Made by a program: the position numbers and the translations under genes | Notes under the pieces: model-generated | Databases searched by the model: none | What the model was told of the DNA's origin: nothing | What the model saw: the letters and a program-made list of their open reading frames with translations, nothing else | Shown here: one piece after another, positions 30,919-41,605 of the stretch | How the letters are laid out: every line of letters begins with the position of its first letter | Numbering within the stretch: position 1 is the first letter of the stretch | Assembly (NCBI GenBank): GCA_947172415.1 | Contig: OX359189.1 | Coordinates: forward strand, 5,160,501-5,224,500 | Length of the DNA: 64,000 bases | Reading direction: 5' to 3' | From: Chondrosia reniformis | Lineage: Eukaryota; Porifera; Demospongiae; Chondrillida; Chondrillidae

Positions 30919-32042
30919 AAGAACATGACTGCAGCAATGCACAAACAGGGCCAAAGGATGCTCTCTTAACACCATGTTGCTTGCACCGCAAACTGCACCA
31001 GCCATGGAGCCGCTACCATCATATCCCTGACCACGCAAGTGTTGGCAATTCGGACCAAGATTCTTCAAACCATCCAGAATTGTGGTGGCTATTGCTCATC
31101 TGTCATTTCACGATGGAGCTCCTTGAAGGTAATGAATCTCTCTTCAATGGTGAATTCCTCGGGCTTGTGAACATATCGTAGTTCAAGTGATACCTGTTCA
31201 GTGCAGAGATATCCTGTACCTCATCAGCAATTATTACAAAGAAAGGGGCATTCTGCACTTGTTGGATTATAGCCTCTGTAATCATAGTTCCAAAGACACC
31301 AATTAATTATATTCTGAATATGGTTTTTGAGCGATAAGTGACATTCTTGGTAGCTACTCAAAGAAATCTGCCAAGACTGTATCACTCTGTGATCGAAACT
31401 GCAGAGCAGCAAGGAAGTTGCCAGGATTGATATTCGGATTGCTAAGGTGCTGGGCATCATATCTGTGCCCCCTTAATGCAAGACCCTGTCGACCACAAAC
31501 TTCAATTGTTGCCATGATTGACTTCAGAATTCTGCAATTTTGCTGCACTGCTGTTGAAAAGCATCACTCAACTGCTGTGAAATATCCTTATGTTTCCCAG
31601 ACATGACCTCATTGAATGCAGTAAATTTGGCACATGAATTTTTGTCGTACTCTGTGTCCTAGTGGGAGAACATAATGTCAAGGGCCTTCTTAAATTTCAC
31701 CAGAGGGGATTTGACCAGTACACCTGTACATGCACACTCTGAGCAGAAGGCAACACAGAAGGCACAATAGCCACCACTCTCTCACCAACTGTAAGTAAGC
31801 CATGGGTACTTTTGTAACCAGGAACTCTGAAAACGTCTCTTCTGGCCTCCCACGATGTGGAATGGAAAATTTAAATCCTGTGCACAATCTAGGTTGGAGA
31901 GGACCTTATACTTCTGCTCATCAACTAACCCATCATTTGCAAACATCTCTGTCAATATACCAAAATCATATGGTCCAGTGGCAGAAAACACTGCCACACA
32001 CTTTTGACTAGTGCCAGAACTCACTTCAGGTCTTGGGATCGC
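30919..32042 (-). pseudogene. hAT 1 transposase, middle block (TTF and DUF4371 regions)
   Basis: Minus strand: SGTSQKCVAVFSATGPYDFG, KRRFQSSWLQKYPWLTYSW (TTF-type zinc-finger region), a CAFC-type cysteine cluster, LKFVVDRVLH, AIIQQVQNAPFFVIIADEVQ, DIS, then LKNLGPNCQHLRGQGYDGSG, SMAGAVCG and HCCSHVL. These are consecutive motifs of DUF4371/hAT proteins. Stops occur near 31800 and 31480 and frames change several times. Confidence 0.78.
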
Positions 32043-32445
32043 AGGCCCGTAGCCAGGGGGGGTTCGAGGGGTTCGAATGTACCCCCTAAAATTTCCTGTT
32101 CAGAAGTCATCATTTAAATGAATGATAAGCTGCATTTACACGACCAGTTTTAAACTGGTTTAAAGATTGGTTTCCCTGTAATCGCGATTAACTATCAACG
32201 TATAAACAGTTTAAACCGTTTTATAAACTGGTTTACATAATCCACCTCAAGAGGTAGTTTAACTTGCAGATTAACTAATCTAGTTATGCGTGTAAACGAT
32301 TTAAACTTACTTTAATTTTGACGGTATAGTGGCGCTCGTTTTCTAACCAATCATCTTTAAAACACTGATTTATTAGAATGCGTGTGTACACAATTGTAAG
32401 CTGGTTTACGTAAACTAGCTCATCGGTAGCGTGCGTAGTGTAAAA

Positions 32446-33563
32446 ATGGCGAAACGTAAACCTGGGCCGGACTCGGAGACGCTGACGCTGTTGAAGTACT
32501 TCCATGCATCAAGCCATGATGCTCCAGATGACAGGACTTAAGAAGAGTCTCCACTGTCTACTGTGAGTTCATACCCTTCTGTCCATTCACCGGGGACTTC
32601 TTTGGGCACCAGCACTGAAGAATCGCCAATAATCACTGAGCGACGGCCATCTGCAGAAAGCAGCTGCAGCTGCACTGAGGGGGGAGCCCTCCTATAATTG
32701 CGATAAATATGGAATCCGAAGATTCAAGGCCCACTGAGCTGCCTATCACATTTGATGCCACGGCAGCAGTCAGTGGAAGTATAGGCCAGCTAAATGACAT
32801 AGGCTCGGCCATTAAGCTAGGAATGTCAGCTGATGAGGCCGCTCGTGCAGTTAATGCACTTTCGAATGGGGAGAAGTACAAATTGCTGACCGACCATTTT
32901 CAACCTAGCTCCAACTTTCCTTTCCCTAAAGTGTTTAGCCATGGCTGTAACCGGCAATTTCAGCACAAATGGTTGAACAAGTACCCTTGGCTGGTTTACA
33001 GCAAGGTTTTAAATGGTGGCTTTTGCAAGTTCTGTTCGTTGTTTGCAACAAAAAGGGCTCAGCTAGGTGCACTTGTAAACAGGCCCTTTACTGCATGGAT
33101 TAAAGTGCAAAAGATTGTAGATGGTCATGAAAAGAATCGATTCCATGCTAATGCTGTCATGGCTGCTAAAGATTTTCAACGATCAGTTAAAAATCCACAA
33201 GTCAATATCGACGTGCGAATTAAAGCCCAGATATTGGACAGGATCCAAGAGAACCGGCACATTGTCAAATGCTGTGCGGAGAGTATTTTGTTTTGCGGCA
33301 GGCAATGCATTGCATTGCGAGGCGATGTGGAGAAACACAACCAAACGGGCAACCCAGGCAATTTTTTGTCTCTGATGAAAGTCCTGGCAAATCACGATCC
33401 TATTCTAAAGAATCACTTGGAGAAGCTGCGCCTACGGAATGCAACATACCTTTCGCCCCAGACCCAGAACATAATCATTGACATCATAGGGAAGAGGATA
33501 ATCCAGAAGAGCATTGTTGCTGAAGTGAAGGAAGCAACATTTTACTCCATTTTGGTGGACGAA
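32446..33563 (+). pseudogene. hAT 2 transposase, N-terminal part
   Basis: ATG at 32446 gives MAKRKPGPDSETLTLLKYF with a TAA at 32539-32541. The larger frame from 32709 (MESEDSRPTELPITFDATAA) contains KVFSHGCNRQFQHKWLNKYP, FCKFCSLFATKRAQLGALV (TTF zinc-finger region), ILFCGRQCIALRGD, GNPGNFLSLMKVLANHDPIL and FYSILVDE. A GTAAGT donor follows at 33564. The central catalytic part that should follow is absent from the element. Confidence 0.8.
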
Positions 33564-33734
33564 GTAAGTTTCTAGATGGAAACACAAGCACATGAGCAAA
33601 GCCACCAGTGAGAGAGCAACTACTTGTGCCCTAGCTCTCAAAGAATGTGATAAAATGCTCTTTTCAAATTTGTATGTTTTATTGCAATTAGCCTGTACGC
33701 TCCCAGTAACATGCGAGTGTGAATGAAGTGCAAG

Positions 33735-33914
33735 CACCTTACGCCGACTCCGCAACTTTATGCGAGCTGGCATGACAGTTGGCAGATTGTCTTCTCTAGC
33801 ATTAATACACATCCACTATCAGCACGCCATTGACCTTGACACTGTTGTTCTGCTGTTTGCGGAGTTGCATCCAAGGAAACTACAGTTAAGTAGTGTTTTG
33901 TTGGAGACACAGTA
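33735..33914 (+). pseudogene. hAT 2 C-terminal dimerisation segment
   Basis: A short frame reads RRLRNFMRAGMTVGRLSSLA, LIHIHYQHAIDLDTVVLLFA and ELHPRKLQLSSVLL. This matches the end of hAT proteins (dimerisation domain and tail). With the N-terminal part it shows that the catalytic middle, several hundred codons, has been deleted. Confidence 0.65.
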
Positions 33915-34312
33915 GGATAACATTAATATTAGTACTTATGCAATTGATTTCACCCTTTACTTCACACACTTTGATTTTAGCTATGAGTGTACCATACTGT
34001 ATTATTTATGTTGCACTTGTTAATTACTTACTTTACACAAATAGTTGAGTTTATTCTTGACGATAGATATGTATAGTATACTCTATATGCATGTATCTCA
34101 TTATGTGAGGTTTATGCATGATATATATATGGTCATTGCATTAACTAAGCATTGCACTTCAAGTTCCCTTTAATTAAGCGATTTCATGGACATAAAGAAT
34201 TAGCTAGCTGCCTTTGAAAGGTTCAATTTTTTTCAATCACTTTGCTCGTGCAACTGCTTTCAACATGATCAAATTTTAGAACCCCCTTACTGAGAAGGCT
34301 GGCAACGGGCCT

Positions 34313-34459
34313 GTATCGATTCAACTGTTTGTCTACTACCCTGCCCAACTGTCATTACATCCTGAGTGTCACCTTCTGACTCTGATTCAAATCGCTTTGC
34401 AAGGAAGGGAAGAATCGACTGTTTTCGTTTCTTTAGTAACTTCCCCTTATCCGCCATTT
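34313..34459 (-). pseudogene. hAT 1 first coding block
   Basis: Minus strand from ATG at 34459: MADKGKLLKKRKQSILPFL, AKRFESESEGDTQDVMTVGQ, ending in VESI exactly at the hAT 2 insertion. The basic KKRKQS-x-L start is the same kind as that of hAT 2 (MAKRKPG). Confidence 0.7.
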
Positions 34460-35449
34460 ATTGCACAAAAAATGGCTGTTCAAAATGGCGGGCAAAGTAT
34501 AAATGTCGTCAGTTTATGATAAGTTTGAGTCACTGACTTCTTAACAATTGGCTACTAAAAGCAAGGAAGATAATTGAAGGTATCAGAATATATGACTGTA
34601 CTTTAACCATGGCGAATTTCAACCGAGCATGCACTTTTTTCAGTAATTTAGTAATATATTTACATAACTGTGTAGCTGAGGGGGGCTGAAGCTCCCTGTA
34701 GCACCCTCCTGGATCCACCCTTGATATATGGGCGTACATCAGGACACCCAATCATGCAGAATTATGTTTACCAGGTTCTGCAGTCATCCAGTGAGTATAA
34801 TCCCTTAATGTTCTGGTAGATGGCAATTTAAGGACATCTTTGAGGGTATCATATGCTGCCGTCGACAAGAACTTAAGGTATAAACACCACTTGATCATGA
34901 GAGGATGCCACCTCATGCCCTTAGGTCCTGTCAATTGTACTGACTTTTTCTATATAACCATCATTTACCATATGGGAATGTACAGTATATCCTGTAAAGG
35001 GGATGATGTTACCTGTTGCTCCTAGAACATTCTCTGAAAGTTTAATTGTGGAAGCTTGTGTATCTCCTGCTCTCCATCCGCCATAATTACAATGAGATCA
35101 TTGGAGAGGTCCTCCTCAATATCCACTGTTGACTCAGGTTGTAGTTTCTCTATCTGAGCTGTCATTCTTTGAATCTGCATTTTCGGTGTCCTGCCCTTCT
35201 CTGTTGCTGCCTCATGCGCTTTCTCTTGCCAGGAGTGTTGAGAATGCTGATGGGTGTCTTCATACTGATTGTCCCTGTATTATAATACATGCATAGCAAA
35301 GGATGAGTGGGGTTTATACAGTATCAATGACATATCAGCCTGCATTGAGTCTCTCAGACCTTATTCTTTGATTAACTTTCACTAACAGAGACTTTCTATT
35401 TCTTGTGCAGGCAGCACATCTGTCACCGTCAGATATCAAAATTTCACAG

Positions 35450-36410
35450 TTAAGGTAGTAGGGGGCTATCGTGTTGAAATCAAAACGACACGAATTTTGG
35501 TACAGAGGTTAGGTTAGTGGTCTATTTTTCATATCTAGATTTTTAAACCCGTCTGTACTTCTAAACTTGAATTATTAAAGGAATAAGAAAGCGTTATCTT
35601 GTGTTAAATTTTAAGCGTTAATTGCCTACTTGATATTGAGTGACTCTCTTCTTTACTTTCAGCATGACAGATTCATTCAGAAACACTTACGGAGGTGATA
35701 GTTAAATTAGGTGTGAAATCAATTAATGGGGCCCAAATTCAAAAGAGTTAACTTTCACCTCTGGTGAATAAACGTTATAGTCGCTGGCCTTTAACTAACT
35801 GATTATTTTATACAGTATGAATAATTCTACGATTTGATGTTTGTTTAAGGCGAAAATATGGTAAGACCGTTTTTTCCGTAGTTAATTTGTATAGAATCAG
35901 TATTAACGAAGGTGTTGCAAATCTAACTAGTCTGTTGCGTTGCAACTGATTTGAACGCGGACAACTTGCCTGTAAAGGCACCCAAAGCATGCACAAACTG
36001 ACAGGAACGAATTGGAATACTCAAAGTTTTGACGAAGATATTGCGATTTTTTGGAAAACAGGAATTATTCCAGAATACAAGCGAGAATGGCGATTTGCTC
36101 CCGTAGTCCTGTGAACCCATGCTTGTAGATTATATATACCAAATTTGGTGCTTCTCAGCTTATTTATGCAGAATTAGATAGCTTTTTTGTGGAGCTATTT
36201 GACACTTTTTGAGGTGACATTTTCCGACTTTAAATTAAAATATCTCGGTAACAGAGTAGCCAATCAAATTATGGTTGACACCAAATAATGCGCAATTTAC
36301 CTAGTCATTTTGCTTGTAAGATTCAAGTTAGTTGGAATTATGGTCAGAGAGATACATCACTAAGACCAATGTACCCCAAAGAAAGCCTTTAGCCCCCCCT
36401 ACTACCTTAA
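35450..36410. mobile_element. 961-bp TTAA-flanked non-autonomous element
   Basis: TTAAGGTAGTAGGGGGCTA at 35450 is mirrored by TAGCCCCCCCTACTACCTTAA ending 36410. TTAA is the target duplication, as for piggyBac and Kolobok. Removing the element and one TTAA joins the P-type exon as RHV-NCEIL, which confirms the insertion. The inside has no recognisable transposase. Confidence 0.88.
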
Positions 36411-36535
36411 CATGCCTAATGGTGTTTTGCTCCACTTTGGCAATATGTCTCCTTCTTACATTAAACTTCCCGCCCTTGTCAGCCAAGGCCAGCATTGATG
36501 GATCAGAGTTCCCAGCACACACTGCCTAACAGACT

Positions 36536-36910
36536 ATTAACGGACACTGCCAATAGCGGACAGTCTCCGTACAACGGATAGCATGCAATGTACCAACTTA
36601 TATTAGTATACGATTAGTACATTAGCAACTCCCGAATAATGGACAACCTCTTTGTCCGTTATTAACGGACACTGCCAATAGCGGACAGTCTCCGTACAAC
36701 CGACAGCATGCAATGTACCAACTTATATTTGTATACGATTAGTACATTAGCAACTCCCGAATAACGAACAAACTCTTTGTCCGTTATTAACAGACACTGC
36801 CAATAGCAGATAGTCTCCGTATAACGGACAGCATACAATGTACCAACCTATATTTGTATACGATTAGTACATTAACAACTTCCGAATAACGGACAACCTC
36901 TGAATTCCTG
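36536..36910. repeat. Three 125-bp tandem repeats
   Basis: Units start at 36536, 36661 and 36786 (ATTAACGGACACTGCC, with one or two changes), giving an exact 125-bp period. Each holds short CGGAC-type motifs and a palindromic AACGGACAACCTCTTTGTCCGTT at the unit border. Spacing and length exclude CRISPR. Confidence 0.9.
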
Positions 36911-37351
36911 ATAACGGACAGTCTGCCCGAACCCAAGGACTTTTTGCAATACAAAAACTCTTAACGGACAAAGAGGGCCTTATCTAGCTACGTTTGCTGT
37001 CAGAAAAACTAAATGATTTCCGTATGTAACGAGGGACGTCTTTCACCGAGTATTGATGGAGCTATTAATGAAGTAAAAGCATCCTATCGACTAATCTTGA
37101 ATGTACTAACGAAGCAATGTACGTACGACTGAACCCGTTTCAGATTAGTCCGATAAAATCAGACCCTTTCATTGCACAATCACCGGCACCTTATCACACA
37201 GTCGATAAGGTCTGATTTCATCAGACTATTTCAGATAGCAATGTACACAGATATAAAGCTTTTATTATGAAAAACTCCCAGTTCAGGACAACCTCCAAAT
37301 AGTGGACAAGTCCCTTTGCATTAACTTGTCCGTTATTGTGAGGTTTCACTG
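36536..37351. mobile_element. Pogo/Tigger-like non-autonomous element
   Basis: The right end, read inward from 37351, is CAGTGAAACCTCACAATAAC followed by GGACAAG, the common Tigger/pogo terminus. The AACGGACA motif recurs throughout. The left end is the tandem array and no clean partner terminus is visible. It lies between two P-type exons, so it is an intronic insertion. Confidence 0.6.
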
Positions 37352-37649
37352 TAGTTAGTTACACTATGATGCAGAAAATTTTGACTACTTGGTACGCAAT
37401 GGCAGCAACAACTTCCTGGCCTCCTGGACTGTAACCTGTTTTGCTTAATAGGTTCTTGGCATTTTCAAATATCCTGCCTCTGTGAATGATTAAGTGCCGA
37501 TTGAAAACCGCAATCGGAAGCTAGCCCCGCCCATTTACTTAGACATGTAACAAGATGCGTATTAGGTATGAGAATTTCAGCTAATAAAATGCGTTAAAGC
37601 TGAAGTATGTAGTATAACAAGCCTAATAATAGTCCTACCACCATCACAC

Positions 37650-38710
37650 TTGCAGCTGCAGAGGGTGTGATTCTATTTGTCTTGCCTCCTAACACCACCC
37701 ACCTGACCCAACCACTTGATAGAGCATGTTTTCACCCCTTAAAACGGCATGGCAGTTCTGCTCTAACAACCCAGGTAGAACATTAACACTCCATGATTTC
37801 AACAAAGTATTCTCTGGAGCATCGTATAGAGCCATATCCATGACCAACATAACACAGGGGTTCAAGGTAACTGGAATCTACCCCTTTGATAGCAGAGCAT
37901 TCAATACTCCAACAACAAACAAACCTAAGACACTCCAGGAAAGAACTGGACTAGCACATATCCCACTGTATAGTCCAACACCAACTGCTCATCCACTAGT
38001 TGCATTCTCACAAGAACTGACACCAAAATTCAGCATTGACCAGGACACCCATATTTCTATGCAAAATCAAACATCAATCAGTAGGTTTCTAATTAGACCA
38101 CTATCAGTCAGTGAAGAGCCAACAAAGAAAGAGAGGTCTGCAGGCCTAATTCTCACCAGTGAGGAAAATATAAAGTTGCTGAAAGCTGGTAGCTAATTAT
38201 AAGGAACAGAAAGAAAAGCAGACAGTAGAAAGACAAAACGTTAAAGAGCAAAAAGCCGAATCCAAGGCAGAAGAGCAATCAAACAGTCAGTGTACAACTA
38301 ACTCACACAGTGTCGCATGCATATAGATATGGTGATTTTCAGAATGGCTATCTAAAATAGCAATGGCAAATGGCGTTACATATATTAAATGTGTGATGTA
38401 TCATCAAAATCTCACTAATATAGCCTATATATTTAAGCTTTGGATAATATGTCATGTACCGGCTATTAACACTACATCACATTTCCCATTTGGAAAACCA
38501 TTCTAAAAATGAAGTATATCCTAATTTTTCTAATTAAGTTATGTGAGTATCACTTCAATCTATAACTTTAGGAGTAGGCAGACAAAAAACTACAAGACTG
38601 TCGTCACCTAATGAGGCTCCAAAGAGAACTTGCATGGCAAAAGACGAAATCACTGAACAAAGAGAAACTAGTAACACAAAACAAAAAGTGGGGAAAGAGT
38701 CTAAAGGTTA
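37650..38710 (+). pseudogene. Pogo/Tigger-type transposase, C-terminal part
   Basis: The frame reads GVILFVLPPNTTHLTQPLDR (the last catalytic D lies in QPLD), then CFHPLKTAW with a new in-frame start at 37726, and FNKVFSGASYRAISMTNITQ, GFKVTGIYPFDSRAF, which is the typical GFxxTGIxPFD end of DDE_1 proteins. A lysine-rich exon-like piece (LMRLQRELAWQKTK) is at 38575-38708. The N-terminal two thirds are missing here. It is of the same family as the fragment at 22640-23400. Confidence 0.75.
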
Positions 38711-39199
38711 GCATTTGTGTATGTATATGCAAGTAACATGTACATGCTAGATGCATTTATGAAAAATCTAACACAATAATATGCCTATTCTGTAAAAATG
38801 CTTTTAGGGAACTAAACCTGGAGAGAGCTTTGGATACAACAGTCTTTTCTTCTTCTTTATTCTTTTCTTCTCTTCCTTCTTTTGCTCCACTGGGCCAGAC
38901 AGCTGATTCTGGGAATTCCACCCTTCATCTGCCCACCCTGGGAATCTTTGTCTTTTGCTTAATCTTTGGGAATCCTTGCAGGTCTCAACTACCTTAAATT
39001 CAAAATGTAATCTCCATCTTTTTATATCATAATGATAGAGATTATTGTGGAAGGCACTGAAGTGACACCCATCAAATTCAAACTAGACTGGTGGCTGGAA
39101 GATTTTCATTTGTCAAGGCTGGATAAGGATCGGTTGCTTTATGGAATTGAATTGACTGACTCACTGATGAATGCTACACAGAAGATACTTATATAAAAA
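38711..39199. other. Unassigned spacer with pyrimidine tract
   Basis: A TTCTTCTTC/TTCC-rich tract runs at 38838-38890. The remainder has no recognisable coding segment. Confidence 0.45.
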
Positions 39200-40115
39200 T
39201 CAATTTCCCAAGTGCCAAAGTGTACAAGATGTTACTCTGGGTAGTTTACTTGTGTTAACCTTGAAGGAGCAAAATATTTGATAAAGCTGGAGTGGCTTTG
39301 CTATACATGTGATAAATGAACCAGGGGAGCCTGCAACAAGGCAGCCCATCCCAGCCCTTGGAATCCTACTTGGCAAGACCATGACATTGCCCTCAAACCG
39401 ACTCTGACCACCTGTGGTCACTTTGATGGTCCTGCTGCCGATGGTAACAGTCACCTCATTGGAGGCAGTGAGGGACTGGCGTAGGTTCCAGGAGAGTAGC
39501 TGGTGTTGAACTGCTCCATTGCACATGACATAGAGGCCTGAAAGACGTGACTGCACCTGCACAGCCACATATTGGTAGGAGCGTGGGGCTGAGGCTACCC
39601 TGGTGGTAGGGTGAGAAAGGCCAAGCTTTATCAGAGCCTCCCCATTGATGATGGAACTTCCATCTGCATTGAAAAATTCCACCTCAACTAGGAGGCGTTT
39701 TCCTGACAGGTCTGTCATCCCTGTGGTGTGCAGAGTCACCATCTTTGAACCTGCCAGGAAAGACCTGACCGTTCTGAGGCACTTTACTCCTACCTCAACT
39801 CTACTGCAGCCATCATTGTAGACATACCCTACCTCAGGTGCATCGTGGCCCCACTCAAGAAAGGGAGTTTCCTGGTTAGCCAAGCTCTGCTTCTTCTGGA
39901 GGAAATCTCCCAAACCCTTGAACACCGAGTTAAAAATGTAGACCCCATCCCCATTGACGTAATTAATGGAGTCCAATGGGGCAGAACAGCTAAAGCTGGC
40001 ACTAAGACCGACTTGGGATGGAGACAGGAGCTCACTGTGGGCAGTGGCTATGTTGATGGCAGATCTCAGTGTAGCAGTAGAGCTGATGCGGGCAGGTGAA
40101 CACCTGAGAAGAGAA
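39200..40115 (-). CDS. Unidentified beta-rich protein, about 300 codons
   Basis: The frame is open on the minus strand from about 40115 (ISSTATLRSAINIATAHSEL) through 39976 (MDSINYVNGDGVYIFNSVFK) to a stop at 39200. Alternating hydrophobic/polar strands dominate (LLVEVEFFNADGSSI, YQYVAVQVQSRLSGLYVMC, NEVTVTIGSRTIKVTTGG). No signal peptide or membrane segment is evident. GC content and codon use are richer than in nearby relics. It may be part of a mobile element or virus-like structural gene, but I recognise no family. It could equally be an exon of a host gene. Confidence 0.45.
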
Positions 40116-40215
40116 CTCTCCTCAGGTACGTTTTGGGCAAGTTAGCCAGGGCCTCTAAATGTGCCAGGCTGAAAGTCCCAGTATTGACTGTGGTCCAGTT
40201 TAGTTTGTGCCTGCA

Positions 40216-41021
40216 CTAGTTTGCATGGCAGTGGGCATTGCCCAGATGGTTGGCCAGAAGAGAGGGAGGAGGCCTGCAGGCTATGCAATTATCAGCGGCA
40301 CACTGTTGGACACGTGAGGCATACCTATAAAATTCTTCAGAGGAAGCCTCATTACATAGTGCCACAGAGACCTGAGCCATGGGCACATTTGCCACATGGG
40401 CAAGTGCCTGGAATGTACTTGCCAATCCGGTACTCCATTCGCACAGCTGAGAGCAAGTGAGCTCTTCTCCAATGGAGTATGAGCCTTAAGTGTGCACCAC
40501 ACTCATTACTAGAGGTGCACCTGCAGGTGGCTCATACTCCCTGATGGCCTCGGTTTCTGTAGTCTGGAAGAGAGCTCTAACAATGGGGTAGGTCTTGGAG
40601 GGGGACCCACGTAAGACAGCAGTGCCTGTAAATTCTGCTGGGGGAGTCCTTGAAAGGAGCACACCCCAGCAACACGACTGGTTCTGTACCAGCTTGACCT
40701 CTAACTATACATAATCCGTGTAGAGGCCTGGCTTGTTGACTGCTGTCGTTCGGAGGGTTCCTCCTCAGGTCTGCCTATACTCACCAGTGGAGGTGGCTGG
40801 CTTCTGGGGGATGGAGTTGGTGGCTGGCTGCTGGTGGATATAGTAGCTGGAGGTTCCATGAGGATGGGGGGCTTCGAAAAGGAAGCCTCGACCCTAGAGA
40901 GCATTCCCAGGACAGCTTCACAAGTATCTTCACTGGGAGGTACAGATGTAATCAACCCTTCTAGGGTCTGCAGCTTCTCCAGACATTGTTGTTGTACTTC
41001 CACGTTTATAGTAATTAGCAT
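40216..41021 (-). CDS. Upstream part of the same unidentified minus-strand gene
   Basis: From ATG at 41021: MLITINVEVQQQCLEKLQTL (coiled start), a proline/serine-rich segment (PPTPSPRSQPPPLV), a stop at 40701, and further pieces with frame changes such as LASTFQALAHVANVPMAQVS and ALCNEASSEEFYRYASRVQQ down to 40216. It probably belongs to one disrupted gene with 39200-40115. It ends about 60 bp from the left terminus of DDE copy 3. Function unknown. Confidence 0.35.
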
Positions 41022-41371
41022 TAACTTAAATGTGTATCAATCTTATTTATGTAATTACTGATTAATCTTTTTATCTTTCCTTTATAGTGCATTTCACTAT
41101 AAATGTAAAATTTTCTTTTAAGGCCCTTTATGGACAATATCATCAGTATATTTTCAAATTTGGTATCAAATGAAAGAGGAAACACTAGGGAATCCGTACC
41201 TTTTTTCGGTTTTGCATTAGCAGCCATCGTTTAAAAGATAGGCGTTTTTGAAAGAGGATACCTATTTCAGCCAATCAAATGGCTTCATTCAGTCATGTTT
41301 GCATAATTAATAAGGTGAAATCGAGTTACAACACAACGTTTCTGCCTATAACCATTATCAAAAAATGGATG

Positions 41372-41578
41372 TGTAGCATAGTAACTAACTAACTACTGCA
41401 TGCATAGTAAACATCCTGTGATGATTTTATATTTCTGCTGTATCTGTTGGTTTGTAATTTAGCTTTCTAGAACTTTCTGTGATGTATATATGCTATTGTA
41501 CAGAACTTAATAATCATCTTTTACCCGAAAGTGACTCGAGTACGGTTAAGCAGTGTTACCATAATATAACTCCCCGAC
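41372..41578 (+). repeat. Gypsy 2 left LTR
   Basis: Identical to the right LTR except one T/G change near 41431 and the last bases (CCCGAC here, GTGACA in the right LTR). Confidence 0.88.
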
Positions 41579-41605
41579 GTTCTATACCTGATACTGCTGA
41601 TCTCG

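Larger units (their letters stand above)
32043..34312 (+). mobile_element. hAT element 2 (internally deleted)
   Basis: The ends are imperfect inverted repeats of hAT type: CAGGCCCGTAGCCAGGGGGG at 32043 against CAGGCCCGTTGCCAGCCTTC read inward from 34312. ATCG is present on both flanks, and joining the flanks restores the hAT 1 reading VESIPRPEV. The usual 8-bp duplication is not clean, so a small change at one flank is likely. Confidence 0.8.
26800..34722 (-). mobile_element. hAT element 1, carrying a Gypsy and a second hAT
   Basis: The minus-strand hAT gene is in three blocks: 34459-34313, 32042-30919 and 27559-26800. The gap 34312-32043 is hAT element 2 and the gap 30918-27565 is a Gypsy element. 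The upstream terminus, read on the minus strand from 34722, is CAAGGGTGGATCCAGGAGGG, close to common hAT ends. The downstream terminus was not found and the protein stops early at the P-gene junction near 26800, so that side is probably deleted. Confidence 0.75.
34745..37518 (-). pseudogene. P-element (THAP9-like) transposase, N-terminal exons
   Basis: Downward: 37518-37385 reads FNRHLIIHRGRIFENAKNLL and TGYSPGGQEVVAAIAYQVVK. The exon at 36527-36411, rejoined to 35449-35345 across a TTAA element, reads CAGNSDPSMLALADKGGKFN and RHVNCEILISDGDRCAACTR. 35275-35005 reads QIQRMTAQIEKLQPESTVDI, EEDLSNDLIVIM. 34950-34745 reads KGMRWHPLMIKWCLYLKFLS and LPSTRTLRDYTHW. These motifs occur in this order in THAP9/P-element proteins. 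The THAP finger itself was not located. The gene is broken by insertions and by some stops. Confidence 0.7.

Noticed and set aside
32038..32090. GGTTCGAGGGGTTCGAAT resembling a tRNA-derived repeat
   Set aside because: It is the terminal part of hAT element 2, with a matching inverted end at 34312.
36536..36910. Regular repeats resembling a CRISPR array
   Set aside because: Only three units of 125 bp, with no repeat-spacer alternation, and the genome is eukaryotic. It is a tandem repeat inside a pogo-like segment.
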